This document shows positions 1 through 8,562 of a stretch of 64,000 nucleotides of DNA, in pieces (within the stretch, counting starts at the first letter, position 1; every line of letters starts with the position of its first letter). The stretch comes from Ralstonia sp. UNC404CL21Col. Its GTDB lineage: Bacteria; Pseudomonadota; Gammaproteobacteria; Burkholderiales; Burkholderiaceae. The DNA lies in contig NZ_JIBE01000003.1 in NCBI RefSeq assembly GCF_000620465.1, positions 930,001-994,000 of the forward strand, read 5' to 3'. The notes under the pieces were generated by a model. That model was not told the DNA's origin. It saw nothing but the letters and a program-made list of their open reading frames with translations, and ran no database searches. The translations under genes were made by a program, and so were the position numbers.

Positions 1-1887
1 CGCCGCACCCGCCAGCGTCACGCGCTGGCCGTCGAGATCGATGCGCTGGGCGATCGTGGCACGCAGGCGTTCGACGCCCGATTCGGCCTCGATAAGACGT
101 GTCGTCACACCTGCCGTCACCTTGTTGTTGTCCGCAATGCGGTCGTAACCGGTGTACGGGTTCTCGGTAAAGATCTGGCCGAGGTTGTAATCGGACTGGC
201 CGGTATCGAACAGCGGAATCTGCGACTGGTCGCGATACGGCGTGTACACGTAGAACACGCGCGGCTCCAGCGTCTGGATGTAGCTCACGCCGAACAATTT
301 GGAGACCAGCGGCGCATCGCGCTCGAAGGTCATGCCTGAATCGAGCGAGAACGTCGGAAGCGTGCGATTGATCTGCGTGTCCTGCGTATCGCCCGCTGGG
401 CGGTCCAGGCGGTATGCGGTGGTGTTCAGGATGAACTTCGGCGTGACGTACCAGCCGGGGCGGACGATCGGGTAGCTGATCGTCGGCTGCATGAACAGGC
501 GCTCGCCCTGCACGGTATTGGCCGTCGGGATCGAGAATCGCGTGTAGTCGGTCAGGAAATTGATGTCAAAGCCACCAACGTCGTACCGGTTATACGTCAG
601 GCTCAACTGCGGCAAACGCTCGTAGGGCGCTGCCAGGGGCGTAGTGGCGGTCGACAGCGTCTGGAACTTCTGCACGCGCGCCAGCGCAACCCAGTCGCCG
701 ATCGAGTACGTGACGCCACCTTCCTGCACATACTGGCGCTGCGTCGCCGTGACGATGCTGCGGCCAAGGTCATCCGGGTAGGTGTTATCGGAAACCTTGT
801 TGTAGTTGATGTAGCCGGTCAGGCCCGGCGCCAGGCGCTGTGTGTGTACTGCCGAAATCGACCAGCGGTTGCGGCCCGCCTCACGATCATCGGGCAGGAA
901 TTCGCCACGCAGAACGCCGCTGTACGACGCATCGAGATAGCGGTATTCGGCGCCGAGCTGCAAGCCGCGCTGGCTCAGCAGACGCGGATACAACGTGAGA
1001 TCGCGGTTCGGCGCGATGTTGAAGTAGTACGGCAGCGTGACATCGGCCCCGCTGCGGCTGTTGTAGCCGAACACCGGCGCCAGGAAACCGCTGCGCCGAT
1101 CGTCATTGAGCGGAAAATCCATGACCGGCGCGGCAAACACCGGCACGCCGAAGAAGTGCAGCACGCCGTTGCGGCCGGTGCCGACCTGGCGGTCGCTGTC
1201 GATGTCGATGCGGCTCGCGCTGAAGTACCAGTCGACGTTGTCGGGCGAGCACGTGGTGTACGTGCCGCGCGTGATGCGGCTGTTGTCCTTGTCGATGAAA
1301 TCGATGCGCTCCGCGGTGCCATGGCCGCCGGTCGAGTGGAACTCGTACGTGGGCGTGCTGATGGTGCCTTCGTTGGCGGTGACCTTCAGCTTGGCGTCCG
1401 GGCCGGTGACGAGCGTGCCGCCCTTGAACAGACGCACGTTGCCGGTGGCGGTGGCAACGTCGGTGTCCTGGTTGTAATCAAGCGTGTCGCCCTTCAGCAC
1501 CGAGCCGTTGCGGCGCAGTTCGCCATTACCGCGCAGGTGGATGTCTTCGTTGGTGCGGCCGTCCATCTTGTCGGCCGCGGTAAATGTAGGGACGGTGTTG
1601 TCCGGGCGCTGGACGGGCTCGGCCATCTTGGGCACCAGCGGGCTGCCGCCGGGCGTGGTCGGGCCGGACGTCGCCAGCGCCGTCACCGACGAGGCCGGGG
1701 TGACAGCAGGCGCCGTCGCTTGTACGGTGCCCGCGCTCTGCGCCGCGGACGTCGCCGTCCAGACACCGGCCACCGCAAATACCAGCGGGCGCAATGCCAG
1801 CGTGCCACGCCGGTTGGCGGGCCGCTGATCGGGCGCGGCAACAGCAGCGCGCTGCCGGTTTTTCCTGGCTCGGTTCGGTTCGGTCAT
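1..1887 (-). CDS. lptD: LPS-assembly protein LptD, C-terminus beyond window
   Basis: LptD is the outer-membrane barrel that, with the lipoprotein LptE, inserts lipopolysaccharide into the outer leaflet. The 629 visible codons start at the ATG at 1887 with a basic N-terminus, a hydrophobic segment (about residues 34-46) and a likely cleavage site after Ala49. An OstA-type periplasmic domain follows (about residues 85-200, including GNVRLFKGG and TTCSPDNVDWY), then repeated amphipathic, aromatic-rich barrel strands. The family is usually about 780-800 residues, so the last 150 or so lie to the left of the window. By known synteny surA and pdxA would be expected there; this is a prediction only. 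The gene diverges from amgK across a 176-bp gap. Confidence 0.93.
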   Translation of the reverse strand, partial: MTEPNRARKNRQRAAVAAPDQRPANRRGTLALRPLVFAVAGVWTATSAAQSAGTVQATAPAVTPASSVTALATSGPTTPGGSPLVPKMAEPVQRPDNTVPTFTAADKMDGRTNEDIHLRGNGELRRNGSVLKGDTLDYNQDTDVATATGNVRLFKGGTLVTGPDAKLKVTANEGTISTPTYEFHSTGGHGTAERIDFIDKDNSRITRGTYTTCSPDNVDWYFSASRIDIDSDRQVGTGRNGVLHFFGVPVFAAPVMDFPLNDDRRSGFLAPVFGYNSRSGADVTLPYYFNIAPNRDLTLYPRLLSQRGLQLGAEYRYLDASYSGVLRGEFLPDDREAGRNRWSISAVHTQRLAPGLTGYINYNKVSDNTYPDDLGRSIVTATQRQYVQEGGVTYSIGDWVALARVQKFQTLSTATTPLAAPYERLPQLSLTYNRYDVGGFDINFLTDYTRFSIPTANTVQGERLFMQPTISYPIVRPGWYVTPKFILNTTAYRLDRPAGDTQDTQINRTLPTFSLDSGMTFERDAPLVSKLFGVSYIQTLEPRVFYVYTPYRDQSQIPLFDTGQSDYNLGQIFTENPYTGYDRIADNNKVTAGVTTRLIEAESGVERLRATIAQRIDLDGQRVTLAGAA

Positions 1888-2017
1888 GCAGATCGGGAAC
1901 AGGGCCGCGCGCGCAACGGCACGCACGGGCACAAAATCAGTCAGTACTGCGGTCAATCCCGCCGCCGGACGCGGCCTGGACAAGGCCGGCGCTCGCTCGC
2001 GGCGAAACTCGGTCGGG

Positions 2018-2024
2018 TATTATA
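2018..2024. promoter_or_regulatory. AT-rich -10-like site between lptD and amgK
   Basis: The only AT-rich block in the 176-bp divergent gap reads TATTATA. It contains TATTAT on the plus strand (2018-2023) and TATAAT on the minus strand (2019-2024), so it could serve either amgK or lptD. No convincing -35 box is visible in either direction. Confidence 0.35.
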
Positions 2025-2063
2025 CGGGGCTTCCTTCCAGCCTCATTCCAGCATTCTCTCAGC

Positions 2064-3125
2064 ATGGCTTCGACCCCTGGCGCCGCAGCAGGCGCAACCG
2101 ACGCACGCCTCAGCCAATTGCGCGACTGGCTCGGCACATTGCCCGCCGCCCACGGCCTGCGCATCGACACGCTGCAACCTGCCTCGGCCGATGCCAGCTT
2201 CCGCCGCTATTTCCGTCTGGACAGCTCCAACGGCACGCTGATCGTCATGGACGCCCCGCCGCCGCAGGAGGACTGCCGCCCGTTCGTCCATGTGGCGGGC
2301 CTGCTCAACGGTGCGGGCGTGCGTGCGCCGCAGGTGCTGGAGCAGGATCTCGCGCAGGGCTTCCTGCTGCTGACCGATCTGGGCCCGCAAACGTATCTGC
2401 AATCGCTGCGCGAGCGCAATTTCGACCTCGCCTACGCCAATACGCTGTTCCGCCCGGCCATCCATACCCTGGTGCGCTGGCAGTCGGCATCGCGCGAAGG
2501 CGAACTGCCGCCGTACGACGAAGCGCTGCTGCGCCGCGAGCTGTCGTTGTTTCCCGACTGGTATGTCGACCGCCACCTGCAACGCCCGTTGGACGCCACG
2601 CAGCGCGAATCGCTCGACAAGGTGTTCAAGCTGCTGGTCGACAGCGCCTTGGCCCAGCCGCGCGTGTATGTCCACCGTGACTACATGCCGCGCAACCTGA
2701 TGATCAACGCGGCCGACCCGTCGCAGCCCGGCGTGCTGGACTTCCAGGACGCCGTCTACGGGCCGATCACCTACGACGCCGCCTCGCTGCTGCGCGACGC
2801 CTTCCTGTCGTGGGACGAAGAGCAGGAGCTGGATTGGGCCGTGCGCTACTGGGAAGCCGCGCGCGCCGCCAAGCTGCCGGTCGACGAAGATTTCGGCGAG
2901 TTCTACCGCGCGCTCGAATGGATGGGGGCGCAACGCCATCTGAAGGTGGCCGGCATCTTCGCGCGCCTGTGCTACCGCGACGGCAAGACCGGCTACGTGG
3001 AAGACACCCCGCGCTTCATCGCCTACCTGCGCCGTGTGTGCAGCCGCTACAACGCGCTGGCGCCGCTGGCCCGCCTGCTCGATCAACTCGAAGATCGCGC
3101 GCAGCAGATCGGCTACACGTTCTGA
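2064..3125 (+). CDS. amgK: N-acetylmuramate/N-acetylglucosamine 1-kinase AmgK
   Basis: A 353-residue APH-fold sugar kinase. The family phosphorylates MurNAc or GlcNAc at C1 with ATP, feeding MurU in cytoplasmic cell-wall recycling. The kinase signature is intact: VHRDYMPRNLM (catalytic Asp and Asn) followed by VLDFQDA (metal-binding Asp). The start chosen is the ATG at 2064 (MASTPGAAAG); the frame is open further upstream, but that sequence is low-complexity. The stop shares its last base with the azlC start codon (TGATG), implying translational coupling. murU, the partner enzyme, lies in the same operon but two genes downstream, which strengthens the assignment over a generic aminoglycoside-type phosphotransferase. 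Confidence 0.85.
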   Translation: MASTPGAAAGATDARLSQLRDWLGTLPAAHGLRIDTLQPASADASFRRYFRLDSSNGTLIVMDAPPPQEDCRPFVHVAGLLNGAGVRAPQVLEQDLAQGFLLLTDLGPQTYLQSLRERNFDLAYANTLFRPAIHTLVRWQSASREGELPPYDEALLRRELSLFPDWYVDRHLQRPLDATQRESLDKVFKLLVDSALAQPRVYVHRDYMPRNLMINAADPSQPGVLDFQDAVYGPITYDAASLLRDAFLSWDEEQELDWAVRYWEAARAAKLPVDEDFGEFYRALEWMGAQRHLKVAGIFARLCYRDGKTGYVEDTPRFIAYLRRVCSRYNALAPLARLLDQLEDRAQQIGYTF

Positions 3126-3853
3126 TGGCCTCCCCCCGCGCCGTTGAGTTTCGCGCCGGCATGCTGGCGCTCGCGCCCATGCTGCTGGGCGTGGTGCCGT
3201 TCGGCATGATCTACGGCGTGCTCGCCACGTCGGCCGGCATGCCCGCGTGGCTTGCCGTGGCGATGAGCGCCATCGTTTTCGGTGGCGCCTCGCAGATGAT
3301 CCTCGTGCAGTTGTGGGCCGGCGGCGCGCCCGCGCTGGTGATTGCGGCGACGGTCTCGATGGTGAATCTGCGGCACGCGCTGTATTCGGCCAGCATTGCG
3401 CCCGCGCTGGCGCACCTGCCGCGCCGCTGGAAATGGCTGATCGCCTATCTGCTGACCGACGAGGCCTTCGCCGCCATGAACCGCCGCGTTGTCACCGCGC
3501 AACCCGGCAGCGCGGAAGCGGCCTACCGCCATTGGTATTTCCTCGGCGCTGGCGTGGCGCTGTGGTCGAGCTGGCAGGCATCGACGATCGTCGGCGTGGT
3601 GCTGGGCGCGCAGGTGCCGACCTCGTGGCCGCTCGATTTCTTCCTGCCGCTGACGTTCATCGCCATCGTGGTGCCGGCGCTGCGCACGCGCGCACAACTC
3701 GCTGCAGCATTGGCCGGCGCCGCGCTGGCCGTGGCGTGGACGGGCTGGCCGCACAAGCTCGGGCTGATGAGCGCGGCGTGCGTGGGCATTGCCGTCGGTG
3801 CGCTGGTTGAGCGCTTGGTTGCCCGACCGTCCGACAAGGGGGCTGCCGCATGA
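3125..3853 (+). CDS. azlC: AzlC family branched-chain amino acid exporter subunit
   Basis: A 242-residue, strongly hydrophobic inner-membrane protein of the AzlC type, with several membrane segments and the family-typical stretches FGGASQMILVQLW and NLRHALYSASIAP. AzlC with AzlD forms a two-component exporter; characterised members handle branched-chain amino acids and analogues, but the substrate here is unknown. The start codon overlaps the amgK stop by one base, and the last four bases (ATGA) contain the azlD start. The position between the two peptidoglycan-recycling enzymes is unexpected and is discussed as a finding. Confidence 0.85.
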   Translation: MASPRAVEFRAGMLALAPMLLGVVPFGMIYGVLATSAGMPAWLAVAMSAIVFGGASQMILVQLWAGGAPALVIAATVSMVNLRHALYSASIAPALAHLPRRWKWLIAYLLTDEAFAAMNRRVVTAQPGSAEAAYRHWYFLGAGVALWSSWQASTIVGVVLGAQVPTSWPLDFFLPLTFIAIVVPALRTRAQLAAALAGAALAVAWTGWPHKLGLMSAACVGIAVGALVERLVARPSDKGAAA

Positions 3854-4176
3854 AAGCCCTGATCCTCTTCGGCGTGCTGCTGATTGCCGGCGCGGCGACC
3901 TACCTGATCCGCCTATCGTTCATCGCGCTGGAAGGGCGCATGAACCTGCCGACGTGGTTCCGCAACGCCCTGCCCTACGTGCCGGCCGCGATGCTGACCG
4001 CGCTCATCGCGCCCGACCTGCTGATGCGCGACGGCGCGCTCGCGGTGTCGATCGACAACCCGCGCCTGCTTGCCGGCATCGTCGCCATCGTCATCGCACG
4101 GGTGACGAAGAGCGCGATGTGGACCATCGTCGGCGGCATGGCTGTGCTGCTGATTCTCATGAAGGTGATGGCTTGA
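3850..4176 (+). CDS. azlD: AzlD family small exporter subunit
   Basis: A 108-residue protein with three or four predicted membrane segments (about residues 5-25, 42-60 and 74-105) and the TYLIRLSFIAL motif typical of AzlD, the small partner of AzlC. The start codon overlaps azlC (ATGA), as is usual for this pair. Its final codons contain a Shine-Dalgarno-like AAGGTG and overlap the proposed TTG start of murU, so the four genes form one tightly coupled unit. Confidence 0.85.
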   Translation: MKALILFGVLLIAGAATYLIRLSFIALEGRMNLPTWFRNALPYVPAAMLTALIAPDLLMRDGALAVSIDNPRLLAGIVAIVIARVTKSAMWTIVGGMAVLLILMKVMA

Positions 4177-4886
4177 ATTCGACCACGCGCGCCATGATTT
4201 TTGCGGCGGGCCGCGGCGACCGCATGCGCCCGCTGACCGATCACACGCCCAAGCCCCTGCTCGCTGTGGGCGGCAAACCGCTGATCGTCTGGCAGATCGA
4301 GCGCCTGGCTGCGGCTGGCGTGCGCGACATCGTCATCAATCACGCATGGCTGGGCGCGCAGATCGAAACCGCGCTGGGAGATGGCAGTGCGTGGGGCGTG
4401 CGCCTCGCGTATTCGCCGGAAGGGCAGGCACTGGAAACGGCAGGCGGGGTCGCGCAGGCCATGTCACTGCTGCATGCCGGCGAGGGCCACAGCGTATTCA
4501 TCGCCGTCAGCGGCGATGTGTTCTGCGATTACGACTACGCCTTGCTGCGCGACCGGGCGCCCGCAATGGCCGCGCAAGCGGCGCCCACCATGCACCTGGT
4601 GATGGTGCCGAACCCGCCTTACCACCTGCGCGGCGATTTCGCACTGGATAACGAAGGCCTGCTCCACGCTGACGGCGCCGAGCGCCTCACGTTCGGCAAC
4701 ATCGGCTTGTACGACACGCGCCTGTTTGCCGGCATCACGCCCGGCACGCGGCTGGCGATGACGCCGCTGTACCACCAGGCCATCGCCGAAGGCCGCGCTA
4801 CGGGCGAGCGCTTCGACGGTCGCTGGGAAAACGTCGGGACGCCGGCCCAGCTGGCCGCACTCGACGCAGAACTCGCGGTGCGCTAG
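4173..4886 (+). CDS. murU: N-acetylmuramate alpha-1-phosphate uridylyltransferase MurU
   Basis: A 237-residue sugar-1-phosphate nucleotidyltransferase. MurU transfers UMP to MurNAc-1-phosphate, made by AmgK, giving UDP-MurNAc and bypassing de novo MurA/MurB synthesis. The nucleotide-binding signature AAGRGDRMRPLTDHTPKPLL is at the N-terminus, and the short length matches MurU rather than longer glucose-1-phosphate enzymes. The start is taken as TTG at 4173 (MNSTTRAMIFAAG), overlapping the azlD stop and preceded by AAGGTG. The alternative ATG at 4194 would leave almost nothing before the glycine-rich loop. The stop is 4 bp from the convergent cyclic-di-GMP gene. Confidence 0.85.
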   Translation: MNSTTRAMIFAAGRGDRMRPLTDHTPKPLLAVGGKPLIVWQIERLAAAGVRDIVINHAWLGAQIETALGDGSAWGVRLAYSPEGQALETAGGVAQAMSLLHAGEGHSVFIAVSGDVFCDYDYALLRDRAPAMAAQAAPTMHLVMVPNPPYHLRGDFALDNEGLLHADGAERLTFGNIGLYDTRLFAGITPGTRLAMTPLYHQAIAEGRATGERFDGRWENVGTPAQLAALDAELAVR

Positions 4887-4890
4887 GCGC

Positions 4891-6948
4891 TTACGCCATC
4901 GCGGCGGACAACGATTCCGCCGTCATTGGGCGGCCCAGCAGGTAGCCCTGCAGCGAGTGACAGCCGAGCCGCGTCAGAAAGGCCTGCTGCTCGGCCGTCT
5001 CCACACCTTCTGCAACGATGCGCAGGTTCAGCGTCTGGCCCAGCGCCACGATGGCCGAGACGATGGCTGCATCTTCCGTGTCGTGCGCCAGGTCGCGCAC
5101 GAAACCGCGGTCGATCTTCAGCTCGCTGGCAGGCAAACGCTTGAGATACAGCAGACTCGAATAGCCGGTCCCGAAATCGTCGATTGAAATCCGCACGCCC
5201 ATCGCGTCGAGCTGCTGCAGGATGTGCAGGCTGGCATCGACGTCGCGCATGGCGGTCGATTCCGTGATCTCCAGCGTCAGGCTGCGCGGGTGCAGCGCGT
5301 GGCGCGCGAGCGTATCGCGCACGGTGTCGATGAGTGCGGCGTGGCTGAATTGCAGCGCGGAGAGATTCACGGCGACGGTCCAGCCGGCGTGCCCCTCGCG
5401 GTGCCATTGCGCCATCTGGCGGCAGGCTTCGTCCAGCACCCAGGCGCCCAGCGGCACGATGAGGCCGGTCTTTTCAGCCAGCGGGATGAATTCATCGGCG
5501 GGCACCAAGCCGCGTTGCGGATGCTGCCAGCGCACCAGCGCCTCGACGCCCATGATCGGCCCGTTGGGCGCGTTGAATTTCGGCTGGTAATGCAGCACGA
5601 GTTCGTGCCGCTCGACCGCGCGGCGCAAGTCCTGCACGAGCTGCAACTGCTGATGTACGTTGGCGTTCATCGAGGGCTCGAAGAAGCTGTAGGCATTCCG
5701 GCCCAGGCCCTTCGCGTGGTACATCGCCGCATCGGCATTGGTCAGCAGATCGTGCTGGTTGCCGCCGTCGCCGGGGTAGACCGCGATGCCGATGCTGGTC
5801 GACACGCGCAGCTCGTGACCGCCGGCCATGAACGGCTCGCGCACGACTTCCAGCAGCGCGTCGGCCAGGGTGCCGGCATCTTCCGGATCGTCCACGTAGG
5901 CGAGCACGACGAATTCGTCGCCGCCGACACGCGCCACGGTGTCTTGCTGCCGCACCCGCGCGCCGATGCGCTGCGCGACATCGATCAGTAGCAGATCGCC
6001 CACGTGGTGGCCATAGACATCGTTGACGGCCTTGAAGCCGTCGAGGTCCATGAACATGAGCGCGAAGCGGCGCTTCTCGCGGTCAGCCGTGCGGATCGCC
6101 TGCGCCAGGCGGTCTTCGAGCAGCACGCGGTTCGAAAGCTTGGTGAGGTTGTCGTGCAGCGCAAGGTAGGCCAGCTCCTTGTTGGCCGCGGCCAGCGAGT
6201 TGGCCAGCAAGGCGGTGCGGGCTTCCATGCGCAGGTCGAGCACCGAGATGATGAGCGCGATAGCCAGCACCGCCAGCGTGACGATGATGATGACCAGCGC
6301 CAGCCATTCGGCGCTCGCGCCGGTGTGCGCAGCGCCACACACGCTGCCAAATGGAAACGCCGCTGCGGCCATCCCCGTGTAGTGCATGCCGACGATGGCC
6401 ACGCCCATCACCACCGCCGAACCGGCACGCAGCGCACGAACGCGTCGCGACTGCCGCCGCAGGCGAAACGCAATCCACAACGCCACGCCCGAGGCCAGCA
6501 CGGCAATCACGATCGACAACGCAAACCTGGCGGGGTCGTATTGAATGCCCGGGTTCATGCGCAAAGCCGCCATGCCGGTGTAGTGCATACCCGCCACGCC
6601 CGCACCCATCAAAAGGGCGCCGCCCACTAGGCGTGGCCAAGGCAATTCGCGCCGACTGACGAGCCACAACGCAAACATCGACGCCCCGATGCCGATGGCG
6701 AGCGAGGTCAGCGTGATTCCGACGTCATATCCGACCGGGATCGGCAGGCTCAGCGCCAGCATGCCGACAAAGTGCATCGACCAGATGCCCAGCCCCATGG
6801 CCGAGGCGCCGCCAATGAGCCACCACAAGGCCGCTCGGCCTTGTGCGGTAACGACACGTCCTGCCATATCCAGCGCCGTATAGGACGCCAGAATGGCCAC
6901 GAACAGGGAAAGCAGGACGAGAAGAGGGTTGTAACTGGTGGCGAGCAT
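4891..6948 (-). CDS. MHYT-GGDEF-EAL cyclic-di-GMP signalling protein
   Basis: A 685-residue membrane protein. An N-terminal MHYT sensor (residues 1-240, about seven membrane helices) carries the motifs SMHFVGM at 57-63, MHYTGM at 121-126 and MHYTGM at 188-193; MHYT domains are proposed to bind copper and sense a diatomic gas or redox state. A diguanylate cyclase domain follows with intact GGDEF at 342-346 and an inhibitory-site RQQD at 333-336. Next is a phosphodiesterase domain with EAL at 469-471 and DDFGTGYSSL. Both catalytic domains look competent, so the net activity cannot be told from sequence. The ATG at 6948 is chosen because CCAGGAGAACCG precedes it; an upstream in-frame start at 7017 lacks a ribosome site. 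Confidence 0.92.
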   Translation of the reverse strand: MLATSYNPLLVLLSLFVAILASYTALDMAGRVVTAQGRAALWWLIGGASAMGLGIWSMHFVGMLALSLPIPVGYDVGITLTSLAIGIGASMFALWLVSRRELPWPRLVGGALLMGAGVAGMHYTGMAALRMNPGIQYDPARFALSIVIAVLASGVALWIAFRLRRQSRRVRALRAGSAVVMGVAIVGMHYTGMAAAAFPFGSVCGAAHTGASAEWLALVIIIVTLAVLAIALIISVLDLRMEARTALLANSLAAANKELAYLALHDNLTKLSNRVLLEDRLAQAIRTADREKRRFALMFMDLDGFKAVNDVYGHHVGDLLLIDVAQRIGARVRQQDTVARVGGDEFVVLAYVDDPEDAGTLADALLEVVREPFMAGGHELRVSTSIGIAVYPGDGGNQHDLLTNADAAMYHAKGLGRNAYSFFEPSMNANVHQQLQLVQDLRRAVERHELVLHYQPKFNAPNGPIMGVEALVRWQHPQRGLVPADEFIPLAEKTGLIVPLGAWVLDEACRQMAQWHREGHAGWTVAVNLSALQFSHAALIDTVRDTLARHALHPRSLTLEITESTAMRDVDASLHILQQLDAMGVRISIDDFGTGYSSLLYLKRLPASELKIDRGFVRDLAHDTEDAAIVSAIVALGQTLNLRIVAEGVETAEQQAFLTRLGCHSLQGYLLGRPMTAESLSAAMA

Positions 6949-7134
6949 CGGTTCTCCTGGGCAGGCCGATCCAATGCGGCCAATCCACTGCAGGCGGAGG
7001 TCGCAACCGGGATGCAAACAGCTCCGTATTAACGGCGGCGGCCGCCCGAGACTTTAGGAGAGGCCGTCCGCACCGCACAAGTCTCCTTTTGGGTGTGGCC
7101 ATGCCCCTCCCCGAATCCCCGTCAGGCGCGGCGT

Positions 7135-7140
7135 TACAAT
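7135..7140 (+). promoter_or_regulatory. Candidate -10 of pepP-ubiH operon
   Basis: TACAAT stands 33 bp before the pepP start in an otherwise GC-rich 225-bp divergent gap. No clear -35 is seen at the expected distance. Confidence 0.35.
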
Positions 7141-7173
7141 CGACGCATCCTTTCTGCTGCTGGAAAACACGCC

Positions 7174-8562
7174 ATGTCCGCCACCGAACTCGCTTTCCTC
7201 CAGACCTATCGCCAGCGCCGTGAGCGCGTCGCGCAGTGGCTGCGCACGGCATCGGGCGGTAGTGGCGGGGTCGCCATCGTGCCGACCGCACCCGAAGCGA
7301 TGCGCAACCGCGACAGCGACTACCCCTACCGGCACGACAGCTACTTCTATTACCTGACCGGCTTTACCGAGCCCGAAGCGGTGCTCGCCATCGTGGTACC
7401 CGCGGGCAACGCGCCGGCGCGCAGCGTGCTGTTCTGCCGCCCCAAGCATGAAGAACGCGAAATCTGGGACGGCTTCCGCTTCGGCCCGGAAGCCGCGAAG
7501 GACGCCTTCGGGCTGGACGAGGGGCACTCCGTGGAAGACATCGACGCGACGCTGCCGAAGCTGCTCGCCAACGCCGGTGCCATGGCGTATCCGCTGGCCG
7601 AGAGCAGCGCCTTCGACCGCCGCATGCGCCGCTGGCTCGATGCGGTGCGCATGCAAGGCCGCGCGGGGGTGTCGTCGCCGCACCAGGCGTTGGACGTGCG
7701 CGCCATCCTTGACGAGATGCGGCTGTTCAAGGACCCGAGCGAACTCGACATCATGCGTCGCGCCGGCCGCATCTCCGCCGGAGCGCACGTGCGCGCCATG
7801 CAGGCCTCGCGTGCCGGCTTGCGTGAATACCATCTCGAAGCCGAACTGCTGTACGAATTCCGCCGCCATGGCGCGCAAAGCGTCGCCTACAACTCCATCG
7901 TCGCCACGGGCCCGAACGCCTGCGTGCTGCACTACCGCGCCGGCAACGCCGAACTGCGCGATGGCGATCTCTGCCTGATCGATGCCGGCTGCGAGCTGGA
8001 CGGCTACGCGTCGGACATCACGCGCACCTTCCCCGTCAATGGCCGCTTTACCGGCCCGCAACGCGAACTGTATGAGCTTGTGGTTGCGGCGCAGGAAGCG
8101 GCCCTTGCCGAAACGCGCCCGGGCGTGCCTTACAACGTACCGCACGATGCTGCCACGCGCGTGCTGGCGCAAGGCATGCTCGACGCCGGCCTGCTCGACG
8201 CCAACAAGGTCGGCACCCTCGATGACGTGATCGCCGGCGGCCAATACCGTCAGTTCTACATGCACCGCACCGGCCACTGGCTCGGCATGGACGTGCACGA
8301 CGTGGGCGAATACCGCACGCCCGGCACCGCCGCCCCGGCCGAAGGCGAACGCCCGTGGCGCCCGCTGGAAGCCGGCATGGTGCTGACCGTCGAACCCGGC
8401 ATCTACGTGCGCCCCGCGCCCGGCGTGCCGGAACAGTATTGGCACATCGGCATCCGCATCGAAGACGACGCCATCGTCACGCCGCAAGGCTGCGAAATCA
8501 TCACGCGCGACGTGCCCGTGGCCCCGGACGAAATCGAACTGGTGATGCGGAGCCAGGCATGA
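7174..8562 (+). CDS. pepP: Xaa-Pro aminopeptidase (aminopeptidase P)
   Basis: A 462-residue cytosolic metallopeptidase of the M24 pita-bread fold that removes N-terminal residues preceding proline. The N-terminal AMP_N domain (about 1-150) includes NRDSDYPYRHDSYFYYLTGF. The catalytic domain carries the dinuclear-metal ligands in IDAGCELDGYASDITRTFP (two Asp), TGHWLGMDVHD (His), LTVEPGIY (Glu) and GIRIEDD (Glu). The start at 7174 (MSATELAFL) aligns with the family. The stop overlaps the ubiH start (ATGA), the same pairing as pepP-ubiH in E. coli. Confidence 0.93.
   Translation: MSATELAFLQTYRQRRERVAQWLRTASGGSGGVAIVPTAPEAMRNRDSDYPYRHDSYFYYLTGFTEPEAVLAIVVPAGNAPARSVLFCRPKHEEREIWDGFRFGPEAAKDAFGLDEGHSVEDIDATLPKLLANAGAMAYPLAESSAFDRRMRRWLDAVRMQGRAGVSSPHQALDVRAILDEMRLFKDPSELDIMRRAGRISAGAHVRAMQASRAGLREYHLEAELLYEFRRHGAQSVAYNSIVATGPNACVLHYRAGNAELRDGDLCLIDAGCELDGYASDITRTFPVNGRFTGPQRELYELVVAAQEAALAETRPGVPYNVPHDAATRVLAQGMLDAGLLDANKVGTLDDVIAGGQYRQFYMHRTGHWLGMDVHDVGEYRTPGTAAPAEGERPWRPLEAGMVLTVEPGIYVRPAPGVPEQYWHIGIRIEDDAIVTPQGCEIITRDVPVAPDEIELVMRSQA

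Noticed and set aside
844-2241. A 465-codon plus-strand open frame over lptD
   Set aside because: The opposite strand gives a continuous LptD with signal peptide and OstA domain; the plus frame is Arg/Ala/Val-rich without domains.
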